Part shown: piece after piece, positions 53,543 through 61,846 of the stretch
Layout: every line of letters starts with the position of its first letter
Position numbering within the stretch: the first letter of the stretch is position 1
Source: an uncultured Eggerthellaceae bacterium
GTDB taxonomy: Bacteria; Actinomycetota; Coriobacteriia; Coriobacteriales; Eggerthellaceae
Length of the DNA stretch: 64,000 nucleotides
Assembly (NCBI GenBank): GCA_934617425.1
Contig: CAKTUD010000007.1
Coordinates: 18,133 to 82,132, forward strand
Reading direction: 5' to 3'
Position numbers and translations under genes: made by a program
Notes under the pieces: model-generated
Databases searched by the model: none
What the model was told of the DNA's origin: nothing
The model's input: only the letters and a program-made list of their open reading frames with translations

Positions 53543-56500
53543 TTAACACTTATACAGCTGATTGATCATGGCAAGAATCCCTTGACCATACCCCGTTCCC
53601 GGAACAGCCCATTTATCATTCAAGTCCTCTAAATGCGTCGCACTTCCACGCGTCACCAACCCAAAGCGAGGATCGACGCAAGAGTTTTTGAGCGCGGATG
53701 TAGATGCGTAAGCTTTAAGATGCTGAGCCTGAGCCCGTAAGCCCGTTCGAACATCCTTAAACGAGGCACCGTTAGCGGTCGAATTCACAGCGCCCAAACC
53801 ACCGAAATTGCATTGCTGCGCCTTTACCGAACCACCAAACTGAAGCCATCCGGTTTCTTTCATCGCCTGGCAGAAAAGGACTTCGGGGCGAACACCTTCA
53901 GCCGCAGCTTCCTCTACAACAATAGAGCAAAACTGATCGATCGTCACTGCGCCCTTTGAGGCATACACAGCAGATGGGTACTGCTTTCCCGTGCTTTTGT
54001 AGTAAGACGCCATTTGCCTCGCAGAAGTTTTCGATGAGCCCATTATTGAACTAGCAGAACTAGCGTTAGAGCCTTTCACTTTAGAAGCACCCTGCGTACT
54101 GCCGGGAGCCGAAGACCCCTTCGCAACAAGCACAACTTGGTAAGCTTCCATGCGCTTGCCGTAGCCAACAGTTCCTGCCACTTCGCCGTTCTTCGCCCAA
54201 CCAAGCCAACCATAATCCTGCGAATGGACACGATAGTAAACGTCATAATGATTCGCCATCTCGCCCGTCAGCTTAATCTCAATGGCTTCCATTTGTCGCG
54301 ATTGACCCGTTGTGCCAGCAATCTTGCCCGAAGTCTTCCATCCCTGCCAACCTATATTCGCACAATGAGCGTTGTACGAAATGGAACCAGAATATGCCTG
54401 CGTTGGCAAATACAGAGAAACAGCTTCGACAGCACGCGACTTGCCAGTTGTTCCGGAGGTAGCCCCGTCGCGCTCATAGGATTGCCAACCTTGATTAGAA
54501 ACATGACTCTGATAAGCAATCAAAGAAGCCTTGTTCGGGGAAGAAGTGGAACCAGGAGCGCTAGACCCTTTCTTCACCAGCTTGACCTGAATGGCCTCCA
54601 TTCGATAACCGTAGCCCTCGGTACCAGCCATCTCACCGTTCTTCGCCCAGTCGAGCCAGCCAAAGTTCTGAGAATGAACTCTGTAATAGACGTCGTATTT
54701 ATTCGCAGCGTCTCCGGTCAACTCTATCCGTACGGCTTCACTTTGGCGCGATTGCCCAGTTGTGCCAGCGAGAGAACCGTTCGTTTTCCAACCCTGCCAA
54801 CCGATATTGGCGCAATGCAAATTGTATCGAATGCCCCCAGAAACCTGAGCGCTATTCAAACTGATTTTCAATGCCTCGATTGCGTTGCTTTTACCAGTAG
54901 TGCCAGCCGTATATCCGTCTTTCACGCTGCGCTGCCAGCCGACATTAGCCACATGCGCCTGATAGGAAACTAACGAAGTGTCGACAGGCGCCGTTTTTGT
55001 CTTGAAGGGGGTTGAGGTATCGCCCGGTGCTGCGGCACCCTTCTTTACAATAGCGATTTCGATAGCCTCAGCGTTGTTTCCTAAGCCGATAGTTCCTGCA
55101 GAAGCTCCGTTTTTCGCCCAACCGAGCCAGCCGATGTTTGAGGAATGCACGCGATAGTAAATATCATACTTGTTCGCCGCATCGCCAGTCAGCTTCATCT
55201 GAACAGCCTGCAAGGCAGTGCTTTTGCCAGTCGTTCCCGAAGTGGCACCGTCGCTCGCCCATCCTTGCCAAGAGCTGCCGACATAAGAACGGTAGGTGAT
55301 GCCACCGGCAGAGCTCGCTGCATTTTGTAAACGAGCCTGAAACGCCTGCAAGCCCAAGCTCTTGCCTGTCGTGCCAATCACTTTCTGATCATAAACGTTG
55401 GTGAGCCAACCGATATTCGCAGAATGCCCAACAGCTTGAACCAGCGCGCTTGATTTCGCCGAAGAGTCGGACACGAGATTGTATTGGCTAGCGATACCAG
55501 CGGCGTCCCCTTCGCCGAGTTTTTTGAGAAACGAATCATCTTTAAGCTTGCTCGCATCATTGGCGTTATCAATAAAAGCATGTTCCACGATAATGCCAGG
55601 AATGCCAGCTTCACGAGATGATGCAACAACCGTGTAGTAATCCTCAAGGCTCCCGTCGGCATAGCGTGCATCGTTGGTGCAATTGCGAACCTTGGTGCCG
55701 CGGTTGCTCAAGCCGAGCCTGGTGATGCGATCGAGGATTTTATTGCCCAGTTGCTCACCTACCACATGCGTCTCGTTGTAAAGATAACTGCTATAGTTTG
55801 GAACCCAAACCTCTGCCCCAGTACCGCCGCCCGCATTGCAATGCAAGCAAACAAACACGTCGGCGCCTATCGCCACAGCGCGATCAACGCGCTGCTGAAG
55901 GCCAACGGACTCGTCTCCGTTACGCGTGAGATACGGATAAACGCCTGTATATTTTTTCAAAGCGTCATAGCATGCGGAGGCTATCTTCCAATTCAAGGTT
56001 TTCTCATTGAGCCCGTAAGCAGAAGAACCCGGATCAGATCCGCCATGACCTGGGTCAAGCGCAACTACCAAATAATCCTCGCGCGATTTGACGACATCGC
56101 CGTAAGCTTTGTCAACTCCGAGAAGCGAAGCAGCCGCCGACGATAAGGCATCGGGGCCTTCTTCGTCAGAATCGTCCTCCGAAGAATCGGCATCATAATT
56201 GGGATTGTCGAGAGCACCATCGGCAATCGCCTCCTCGTCAACCACCGACTCACCTGCGGAACCATCCGCAGAATCGATGTCAGCCATTTCGATGGCCTCT
56301 TGAACACTCGAGGCCGCAGCAAGGTTACCGTCATCAGTTACCGCATACGCCGATACGGCCGAATTGGTTGCTTTTTCCGAAGACTCAGACAGCTGCTGCG
56401 CGGTGTCGGCGCGAACAACGTCGAACAAATAATCACTATTTTGACTCTTCAAAGGAACTTCGTACTGAACGCCGTTCAGAACATAAGTCATCGACAGCAG

Positions 56501-57034
56501 GGCGTACGCCGAAGCGTCATCATCGCTGCCGAACGGCATGCTAAACAGAACAGCGCCGTCGACAATCGAAGAAACAGCAAAATCGACTCGCTCGTCTGAA
56601 ACCATCTTCCTTAAATGCAAAATAGCCGAATCGACCTTAACCCCCTCATCGCTGAAACCTACAGCGATGTTTTCCTCGTCTCCAACGGAAACCACCGATT
56701 CATCGATGTAGACGAACTCGACCGTATCAGATGCTTCCTGCTGCGCCGAAGTCCCATTTGAAACATTCTCTTTCGAAGCTCCCTCCGGTTTAGGGGCATC
56801 TTCGCCGCCTCCAGATTGCTCAGTAGAAGCTATCTGAGAACTGCTTTTCTCCGAATGTATGACACCTTGGTCTGCATCGGAGTTGCTAGAAGAGGATGCC
56901 GACGATTCCGAGATCGCCGCATCGTCGTTCGTCTTGCTAACTAGCGAGTTCGCAGCATATGCAGGAATTCCCGAAAACGAGATAACAAGAGAAACGCTCA
57001 AGATGCAGGAAAGAATTTTCGATTTGGTTCGCAT
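53543..57034 (-). CDS. Secreted N-acetylmuramoyl-L-alanine amidase with nine ChW repeats and a glucosaminidase-like C-terminus
   Basis: A 1163-residue wall hydrolase. After a signal peptide (about residues 5-28) and a Ser/Glu-rich linker, residues about 325-510 are an Amidase_3 domain with zinc ligands in VALDPGHGGSDPG, the FVCLHCNAGGG histidine and the IIVEHAFIDN glutamate. Nine ChW repeats follow in three triplets, each repeat carrying GW..W and AGTTG-type motifs. The last 160 residues resemble glucosaminidase domains (VRPEVLFCQAMKETGWLQFGG, QCNFGGLGAV). It should cut peptidoglycan at stem and possibly glycan bonds. The ATG at 57034 follows AAGGAAGG. The ChW array probably holds it on the wall surface. 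Confidence 0.88.
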   Translation of the reverse strand: MRTKSKILSCILSVSLVISFSGIPAYAANSLVSKTNDDAAISESSASSSSNSDADQGVIHSEKSSSQIASTEQSGGGEDAPKPEGASKENVSNGTSAQQEASDTVEFVYIDESVVSVGDEENIAVGFSDEGVKVDSAILHLRKMVSDERVDFAVSSIVDGAVLFSMPFGSDDDASAYALLSMTYVLNGVQYEVPLKSQNSDYLFDVVRADTAQQLSESSEKATNSAVSAYAVTDDGNLAAASSVQEAIEMADIDSADGSAGESVVDEEAIADGALDNPNYDADSSEDDSDEEGPDALSSAAASLLGVDKAYGDVVKSREDYLVVALDPGHGGSDPGSSAYGLNEKTLNWKIASACYDALKKYTGVYPYLTRNGDESVGLQQRVDRAVAIGADVFVCLHCNAGGGTGAEVWVPNYSSYLYNETHVVGEQLGNKILDRITRLGLSNRGTKVRNCTNDARYADGSLEDYYTVVASSREAGIPGIIVEHAFIDNANDASKLKDDSFLKKLGEGDAAGIASQYNLVSDSSAKSSALVQAVGHSANIGWLTNVYDQKVIGTTGKSLGLQAFQARLQNAASSAGGITYRSYVGSSWQGWASDGATSGTTGKSTALQAVQMKLTGDAANKYDIYYRVHSSNIGWLGWAKNGASAGTIGLGNNAEAIEIAIVKKGAAAPGDTSTPFKTKTAPVDTSLVSYQAHVANVGWQRSVKDGYTAGTTGKSNAIEALKISLNSAQVSGGIRYNLHCANIGWQGWKTNGSLAGTTGQSRQSEAVRIELTGDAANKYDVYYRVHSQNFGWLDWAKNGEMAGTEGYGYRMEAIQVKLVKKGSSAPGSTSSPNKASLIAYQSHVSNQGWQSYERDGATSGTTGKSRAVEAVSLYLPTQAYSGSISYNAHCANIGWQGWKTSGKIAGTTGQSRQMEAIEIKLTGEMANHYDVYYRVHSQDYGWLGWAKNGEVAGTVGYGKRMEAYQVVLVAKGSSAPGSTQGASKVKGSNASSASSIMGSSKTSARQMASYYKSTGKQYPSAVYASKGAVTIDQFCSIVVEEAAAEGVRPEVLFCQAMKETGWLQFGGSVKAQQCNFGGLGAVNSTANGASFKDVRTGLRAQAQHLKAYASTSALKNSCVDPRFGLVTRGSATHLEDLNDKWAVPGTGYGQGILAMINQLYKC

Positions 57035-57075
57035 GCACAACCTTCCTTTATGAGATAGCGCTTAATTCTACATCC

Positions 57076-57120
57076 AAATAAGGAGGCCGCACCACAAAAG
57101 CAGCGCAGCCTCCTTATTTT
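57076..57120 (-). terminator. Terminator of the ChW NlpC/P60 gene
   Basis: AAATAAGGAGGC at 57076-57087 pairs with GCCTCCTTATTT at 57108-57119, with T-rich flanks on both strands. It lies 17 bases past the stop at 57137 and ahead of the amidase gene, which therefore has its own promoter. Confidence 0.8.
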
Positions 57121-57136
57121 TGTGTCCGATATGGCT

Positions 57137-59863
57137 TTAATCGGCGATTATCCTTCGAATTCGAATATTGCTTGCACCCTTCGAGAAAAGAGAGACGTAT
57201 TGGCAATGTCCTCCAAAGGTAGGTTCCTCGTAAATCATTCCATTCCCAGCATACAAAACAACATGCTCGTAAAGAGACGGGTTGTAGTTAGGCCAGCCGC
57301 CGTTATACATAAGAATCAAATCTCCCGGCTTTGCATCGGCGATAGAACCGATGGCTTTCCCCGAATACATCTGATCATACGTCTCGAAACCGATATCAAT
57401 ACCAAGTTGCTTATACAGATACCAGGTGAAAGAGGCGCAGTCCATACCTCCATCTTTAGGATAAACACCAAGCCAAACATAAGGCACGCCGAGCAACGAC
57501 TTCGCTGTGCTCAAAATCTTGTTGATGGCGGCAGAACGATTGACATTGCCCGAACCGTCATACCAGACATACGTGCCATCGCCTTGTTTCACAGCCTGAT
57601 TGCTGTATACCGATTCGGTGTAGGGTCTGGTCGTTGAGCCTGGCGATTGGCTGCCCTTCGGCAGAATCTCGATTTGAATGGCTTCAGCACGATATCCAAT
57701 CCGAGACGTTCCCGCGCTCGCACCGTTCTTCGTCCAACCCATCCAGCCGAAATTCTTTGAATGAACCCGGTACCAAACATCGAAATTCGAAGCCATGTTC
57801 CCGGTAAGTTTGATGCGTATGCCTTCTATCTGCTTTCCGCTAACGCCGGCTACATTATCGGCATTAACGTAATTCTGCCAACCACCGTTAGAGCTCACTG
57901 AATATTGCAACGAACCACCGATATTCGAGCCCGATAGAGAAACGACCATCTGATCGATGGGCAAGCCCTTACCCGTAGTGCCTGAAACGGCACCACTTGT
58001 GCGATTTCCCTGCCAACCGCTATTTCTGACATTCGTCTTATAAGAGTACGAAAGGATATACGACGGATGCGCCGTAGAACCTGGTGCAGCAGCGCCTTTG
58101 GATATCAGTCTTATCTGGATTGCTTCTGCCCGAAGCGAACATCCAGTAGTACCAGCGATTTCTCCATTCTTGGCCCAATCAAGCCAGCCAAAATTCTGCG
58201 ACTGCACGCGATAGTAAACATCGAAATGCCCGGCGATATCACCGGAAAGCTCGATTTTCAAGGCTTCGATAGCCTGAGACCGACCCGTGGTTCCTGCGGT
58301 TGAACCATCAGAAACCCAGTCCATCCAACCGATATTGGAAACATGGGTTTGGTACTTGATAGAACCGGAGTACTTCTGATCGCCAAGAGAGATATCGATC
58401 GCTTCGAGCCGCTTCGACTTCCCAACAGTGCCAGCCGTCTGGCCTTCGGAGACAGGATTCATCCATCCGTAATCTTGGGAATGAGCCTGATAGTTCAATC
58501 CGCTGCCGCGATAAAAATTCGCCGTGCTCCCTGGAGCACCTGACCCTTTAGCAACCAAACGAATCTGCACGGCCTCTATATGCTGACCAGCACCTAAAGA
58601 ACCCGAAGACGCACCGTTTGACGCCCACCCCATCCAACCAACATTGGAAACATGGGTTCGATAGTAAATATCATACTTATTTGCCAAATCGCCCGTAAGA
58701 TGAAGCTTAAGCGCCTGCATAGGCAACGACTTACCCGTCGTGCCAATCGTTCCATTCGTCACCTCGGATTGCCATCCGCGATGCTCTACATACGCTTGAC
58801 CAACAACGGCTCCGTTTGTTTGAGTTGAAGCATTTTTGAAATTCAACGCCTCAAGAGCCAAGGAGCGCCCCGTGGTGCCGGAAGTAGCGCCATCACTCAC
58901 CGTTGATTGCCAACCGACATTTGCGACATGCCCAACATAAGAAATCATCACTTCAGAAAAAGCCGAGGATGACCCATAACCGGCAAACGACGAACCTTTT
59001 TCAACTAGCTTTATTTCAACAGCTTGTACGGACAACCCCCCCCCGACCGAGCCAGCAGCTTCGCCGTTCCTCGCCCAACCAAGCCAACCAAGATTTGCGC
59101 TATGCACACGATAGTAGACATCATAAAATTCGGCAGCCTCACCAGTTAAAGAAATCTTTATGGCTTCGATGCCAAGCGCTCGACCCGTAGTTCCAGCAAT
59201 CGCATCGTTCCCCACCCAAGACTGCCAGCCGATATTCGCAACATGTGCTTGATAGGAGATACCACCCGCAACACCCGAAAGCTTGATTCTTAGAGCCTCC
59301 ATGCTCAGCGAACGTCCAGTAGTCCCCGCCTGAGCGCCGTCTTTTACGCCCGATTGCCAACCGACATTCGCAACATGCGCCCGATACTCAACAGAAGCCT
59401 TTTCGGCTTTCTTGTCTTTTGCGAAGGTCTTATCTTCTTCGGTTGATTTCTGCGCTTGCGGTTCGTTCGCGGAAGTAGCGGAAGAATAAGCCGATGAAGA
59501 GCCAGAAGTCGTTCCTTTTATAGCAGCCGCAGAAGTCTTAGTGTCGCCAGAAGCGGCGCCTTTGCCTTCTGCAGCAGCAGAAGCAGATGATGAATCGGCT
59601 CCATCAGTGTTAGAGGCGACATCTTTTTTCAAGTCACTTGCTTCTTTTTGCTGGTCAGACATCTTTGATGATGCTGCAGCGTTCTCTGCACTCTCTGCAG
59701 AAGCAGCAGCCTCTTTGCTGGAAAGAGCTTCCTGCCCAGATGCCGCCGCATCATCGGCAGCGAATGCCGGATAAGTCATCGAAAGGCACAACGCCATGGC
59801 GCAAACAAACCCAAGCATGAACAAGTGTCTAATAAAACTCGCGTTCCTGAGAATATTCACCAT
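57137..59863 (-). CDS. Secreted NlpC/P60 peptidase with twelve ChW repeats
   Basis: A 908-residue protein. A signal peptide ends at YPAFAADDAAA, then an Ala/Ser/Lys-rich linker of about 130 residues. Twelve ChW repeats follow in four triplets. The third repeat of each triplet reads like FGWLDWAKNGE or LGWLGWARNGE. The C-terminal 140 residues are NlpC/P60, with the catalytic Cys in GGMDCASFTWYLYKQLG and the His in YEHVVLYAGNGM. It should cleave D-Glu-DAP bonds in stem peptides. The start at 59863 has AAAGG. A run of nine C (59036-59044; G in the coding strand) encodes Gly-Gly-Gly in an early repeat and could slip. Confidence 0.88.
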   Translation of the reverse strand: MVNILRNASFIRHLFMLGFVCAMALCLSMTYPAFAADDAAASGQEALSSKEAAASAESAENAAASSKMSDQQKEASDLKKDVASNTDGADSSSASAAAEGKGAASGDTKTSAAAIKGTTSGSSSAYSSATSANEPQAQKSTEEDKTFAKDKKAEKASVEYRAHVANVGWQSGVKDGAQAGTTGRSLSMEALRIKLSGVAGGISYQAHVANIGWQSWVGNDAIAGTTGRALGIEAIKISLTGEAAEFYDVYYRVHSANLGWLGWARNGEAAGSVGGGLSVQAVEIKLVEKGSSFAGYGSSSAFSEVMISYVGHVANVGWQSTVSDGATSGTTGRSLALEALNFKNASTQTNGAVVGQAYVEHRGWQSEVTNGTIGTTGKSLPMQALKLHLTGDLANKYDIYYRTHVSNVGWMGWASNGASSGSLGAGQHIEAVQIRLVAKGSGAPGSTANFYRGSGLNYQAHSQDYGWMNPVSEGQTAGTVGKSKRLEAIDISLGDQKYSGSIKYQTHVSNIGWMDWVSDGSTAGTTGRSQAIEALKIELSGDIAGHFDVYYRVQSQNFGWLDWAKNGEIAGTTGCSLRAEAIQIRLISKGAAAPGSTAHPSYILSYSYKTNVRNSGWQGNRTSGAVSGTTGKGLPIDQMVVSLSGSNIGGSLQYSVSSNGGWQNYVNADNVAGVSGKQIEGIRIKLTGNMASNFDVWYRVHSKNFGWMGWTKNGASAGTSRIGYRAEAIQIEILPKGSQSPGSTTRPYTESVYSNQAVKQGDGTYVWYDGSGNVNRSAAINKILSTAKSLLGVPYVWLGVYPKDGGMDCASFTWYLYKQLGIDIGFETYDQMYSGKAIGSIADAKPGDLILMYNGGWPNYNPSLYEHVVLYAGNGMIYEEPTFGGHCQYVSLFSKGASNIRIRRIIAD

Positions 59864-59923
59864 CGTTAGACCTTTCGCCAAAAAACAGAAAAGCAAGCTT
59901 TATATTACCAATTCAGCAAACCA

Positions 59924-60550
59924 TTAGAAGAATAAATAGAGCAAAAGTTTATCGTCAAACTCGCGCTTTAGCCATTGCGCAAGCAACCTCAATGCGGGGC
60001 TCCCATCGCCTTTCCGATAGCATGCATACGCCTGCGACATAACAGGAGGATCAATCGGCTTTACAACACGGTCTCTGTGAATCTTTACTGTGCGAGAATT
60101 CTTGAAAATCGAAGTCGGTCCAAGCGAGATGTCGCCATCATCGATGTCGGCAAGTAGATACTCCCCTTCCGAATCGACACACGTCACCGAATAACGCGCA
60201 CGCGACCCGACATCGTTGAATAGCCTATCGTACGACCGCTTTCACATGTCATAGCGCGAGTCGCAACGAACACGTAAATGCGCTTTAAAAGCTGGGGATC
60301 TCACCGATTTTGGATTCATGGACGAGGAAATACAGCTTTTGGTGTCGTATGGCGCGACAATAACGAAATCGATCGTATCAGCGTCACCCCAAAGCAAAAC
60401 AATATCGTCAACTTCCTCGAGCGCGCCGAGAGCAACCATTTACTGGTTTCGCAACCTCGCTATTACAGCAAACGCTTCGATATCCACGTTGGTCAAAAAA
60501 ATATCTTGAAAGAGAGGTTTCCCGCGATTTCGCCCAAAAGCTTGCAAATG
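59924..60550 (-). pseudogene. LysR-type regulator remnant
   Basis: The minus-strand frame shows a LysR effector domain: VDIEAFAVIARLRNQ, then a TAA at 60440-60442, VALGALEEVDDIVLLWGD, CDSRYDM, then a TGA at 60242-60244, KRSYDRLFNDVG, VTCVDSEGEYLL and the C-terminal IDPPVMSQAYACYRKGD. The two in-frame stops and the lack of a recognisable N-terminal HTH show decay. The last 87 codons stay open but have no plausible independent function. The 5' limit is approximate. Confidence 0.6.
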
Positions 60551-60840
60551 GTTACCCAAGCGAGCTCTTCGACGCAATTGAGCAAATGAACCTTATTTTG
60601 ACCCCATCGCGCGCAATATCAAAAAGCATAGACACTCTGCAAGAAGAGCTCCACGATCGATTCGATCCCATAGGCCTGCAAGTATTCGAACAACTTGTCA
60701 ATATCGCAGCAGAACGTCAGGCTATAAACAATGAATTCATCATGAATGGGAAAAGATCAATGAGACGCTTGAGCAAAAGCAAGAAACCGATTTGAAACAC
60801 AAATGGCAGCGTTCAATGAAACATCATGTGTAAAAGAAGC
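60481..60840 (+). pseudogene. Unidentified gene remnant with a frameshift
   Basis: The plus strand reads RYPRWSKKYLEREVSRDFAQ to AERQAINNEFI and then continues sensibly only in another frame (EKINETLEQKQETDLKHKWQ, stop near 60832). The charged, helical character looks like the tail of a real protein, but no family is recognised. It overlaps the presumed 5' limit of the LysR remnant, so one of the two assignments near 60,500 is inexact. Confidence 0.3.
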
Positions 60841-60862
60841 ATTTTGCATCGATGGATCAGCT

Positions 60863-60890
60863 GCCGCTAAAACGTATCTGTTTTAGCGGC
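60863..60890. repeat. Perfect 11-bp stem-loop in the decayed region
   Basis: GCCGCTAAAAC at 60863-60873 is the exact complement of GTTTTAGCGGC at 60880-60890, with loop GTATCT. It may be the surviving terminator of one of the remnants. The flanks lack a T tract. Confidence 0.6.
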
Positions 60891-61029
60891 ATAAGTGGCA
60901 AATAAGCTGAATAGAAGCCTTATCTTACTTCAACCAATCAAACCTTACCCATTGCCCTCATAGAGAATGTTTTGCCTCGCGAACGGAGAAAGCAAATGGT
61001 TGGCAAACAGCCCGTTTTCAACTCTCTCT

Positions 61030-61797
61030 TTTCTCGACGATTGTCGGAACCGTGCCCTGTTTCCTGTTCATCGGGCAAAGCCCATGCGCCATGAGTCTTA
61101 TCTCCTATGGTGAAAAGTCCTCCGGAATATCAGAAGACGCGCTCAAGAGCAGCGTGCACGACGAACGCGAAGAGATCGAAAACTCCGCATCGAACCAGAA
61201 GATGAAGCTGGCTCATCGATAGAGGCAGCACGTAGGCATCCCACTTATTACACTCTCATCATCGTTGCCGTCATTTTTGTAATGTGCGCTGCATTTTTCA
61301 ACAAATACCAGCATATTGCTCGCGCGGAAACCTTGGTGCCTCAGCAGGAGCTATAGCTGTTTCGATAATGATGATCGATGGAGTTATCTTCAAGTTGATA
61401 CTCGGTGCTCTGAACGATCTCATAGGAACAGATAAAATGGGGTGATCTCAGCGCTAGGAGGAGCGCTTGGCATTGCAATGGCATTTGTCGCTGGACGAAT
61501 TGGAAGCACGATGCTCTTTTGCACGGGAACGGTAATCTTCGGTTCCGGTTATGCTGAACTGACCGTTATAGCACCAACACCAACCCTAGTAAAAGCTTCT
61601 TTTGGAGCCAAACACTACTCAGAGCTGTATTCTTGGGTTACTACAGGCATATTCTTAGGGACAGCCGTATACTTCATACTATTCGGCATGATTTACGACG
61701 CGACCAAATCGTACGATTGCTGTTTTTTACCTAGTAATCGCTCTCTAAATTCCCTACACCCTCAAAAAAGGCAGCCAATCTGGGAAAACAACGGATA
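61030..61797 (+). pseudogene. MFS transporter remnant with frameshifts
   Basis: Membrane-helix coding continues across three frames: TIVGTVPCFLFIGQSPCAM, then YYTLIIVAVIFVMCAAFFNKY to a TAG near 61357, then GAIAVSIMMIDGVIFKLILG to a TGA near 61443, then ISALGGALGIAMAFVAGRIG and YAELTVIAPTPTLVKASFG. The order of helices and the final AELTVIAPTP segment suit the second half of a 12-helix MFS protein. At least two frameshifts and the missing first half mark a pseudogene. The left limit is approximate. Confidence 0.6.
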
Positions 61798-61846
61798 AAC
61801 AAAACGATGCCGAAATAAGGCTATCTTGCCGCAACGAAACTTAAAA

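Noticed and set aside
53543..59863. DNA-level tandem repeats as a separate repeat array
   Set aside because: The periodicity comes from the ChW protein repeats and is already explained by the two coding sequences.
60278..60589. Plus-strand frame of 103 codons as a gene
   Set aside because: The minus strand here carries recognisable LysR effector-domain sequence interrupted by stops, so the plus frame is best seen as its shadow.
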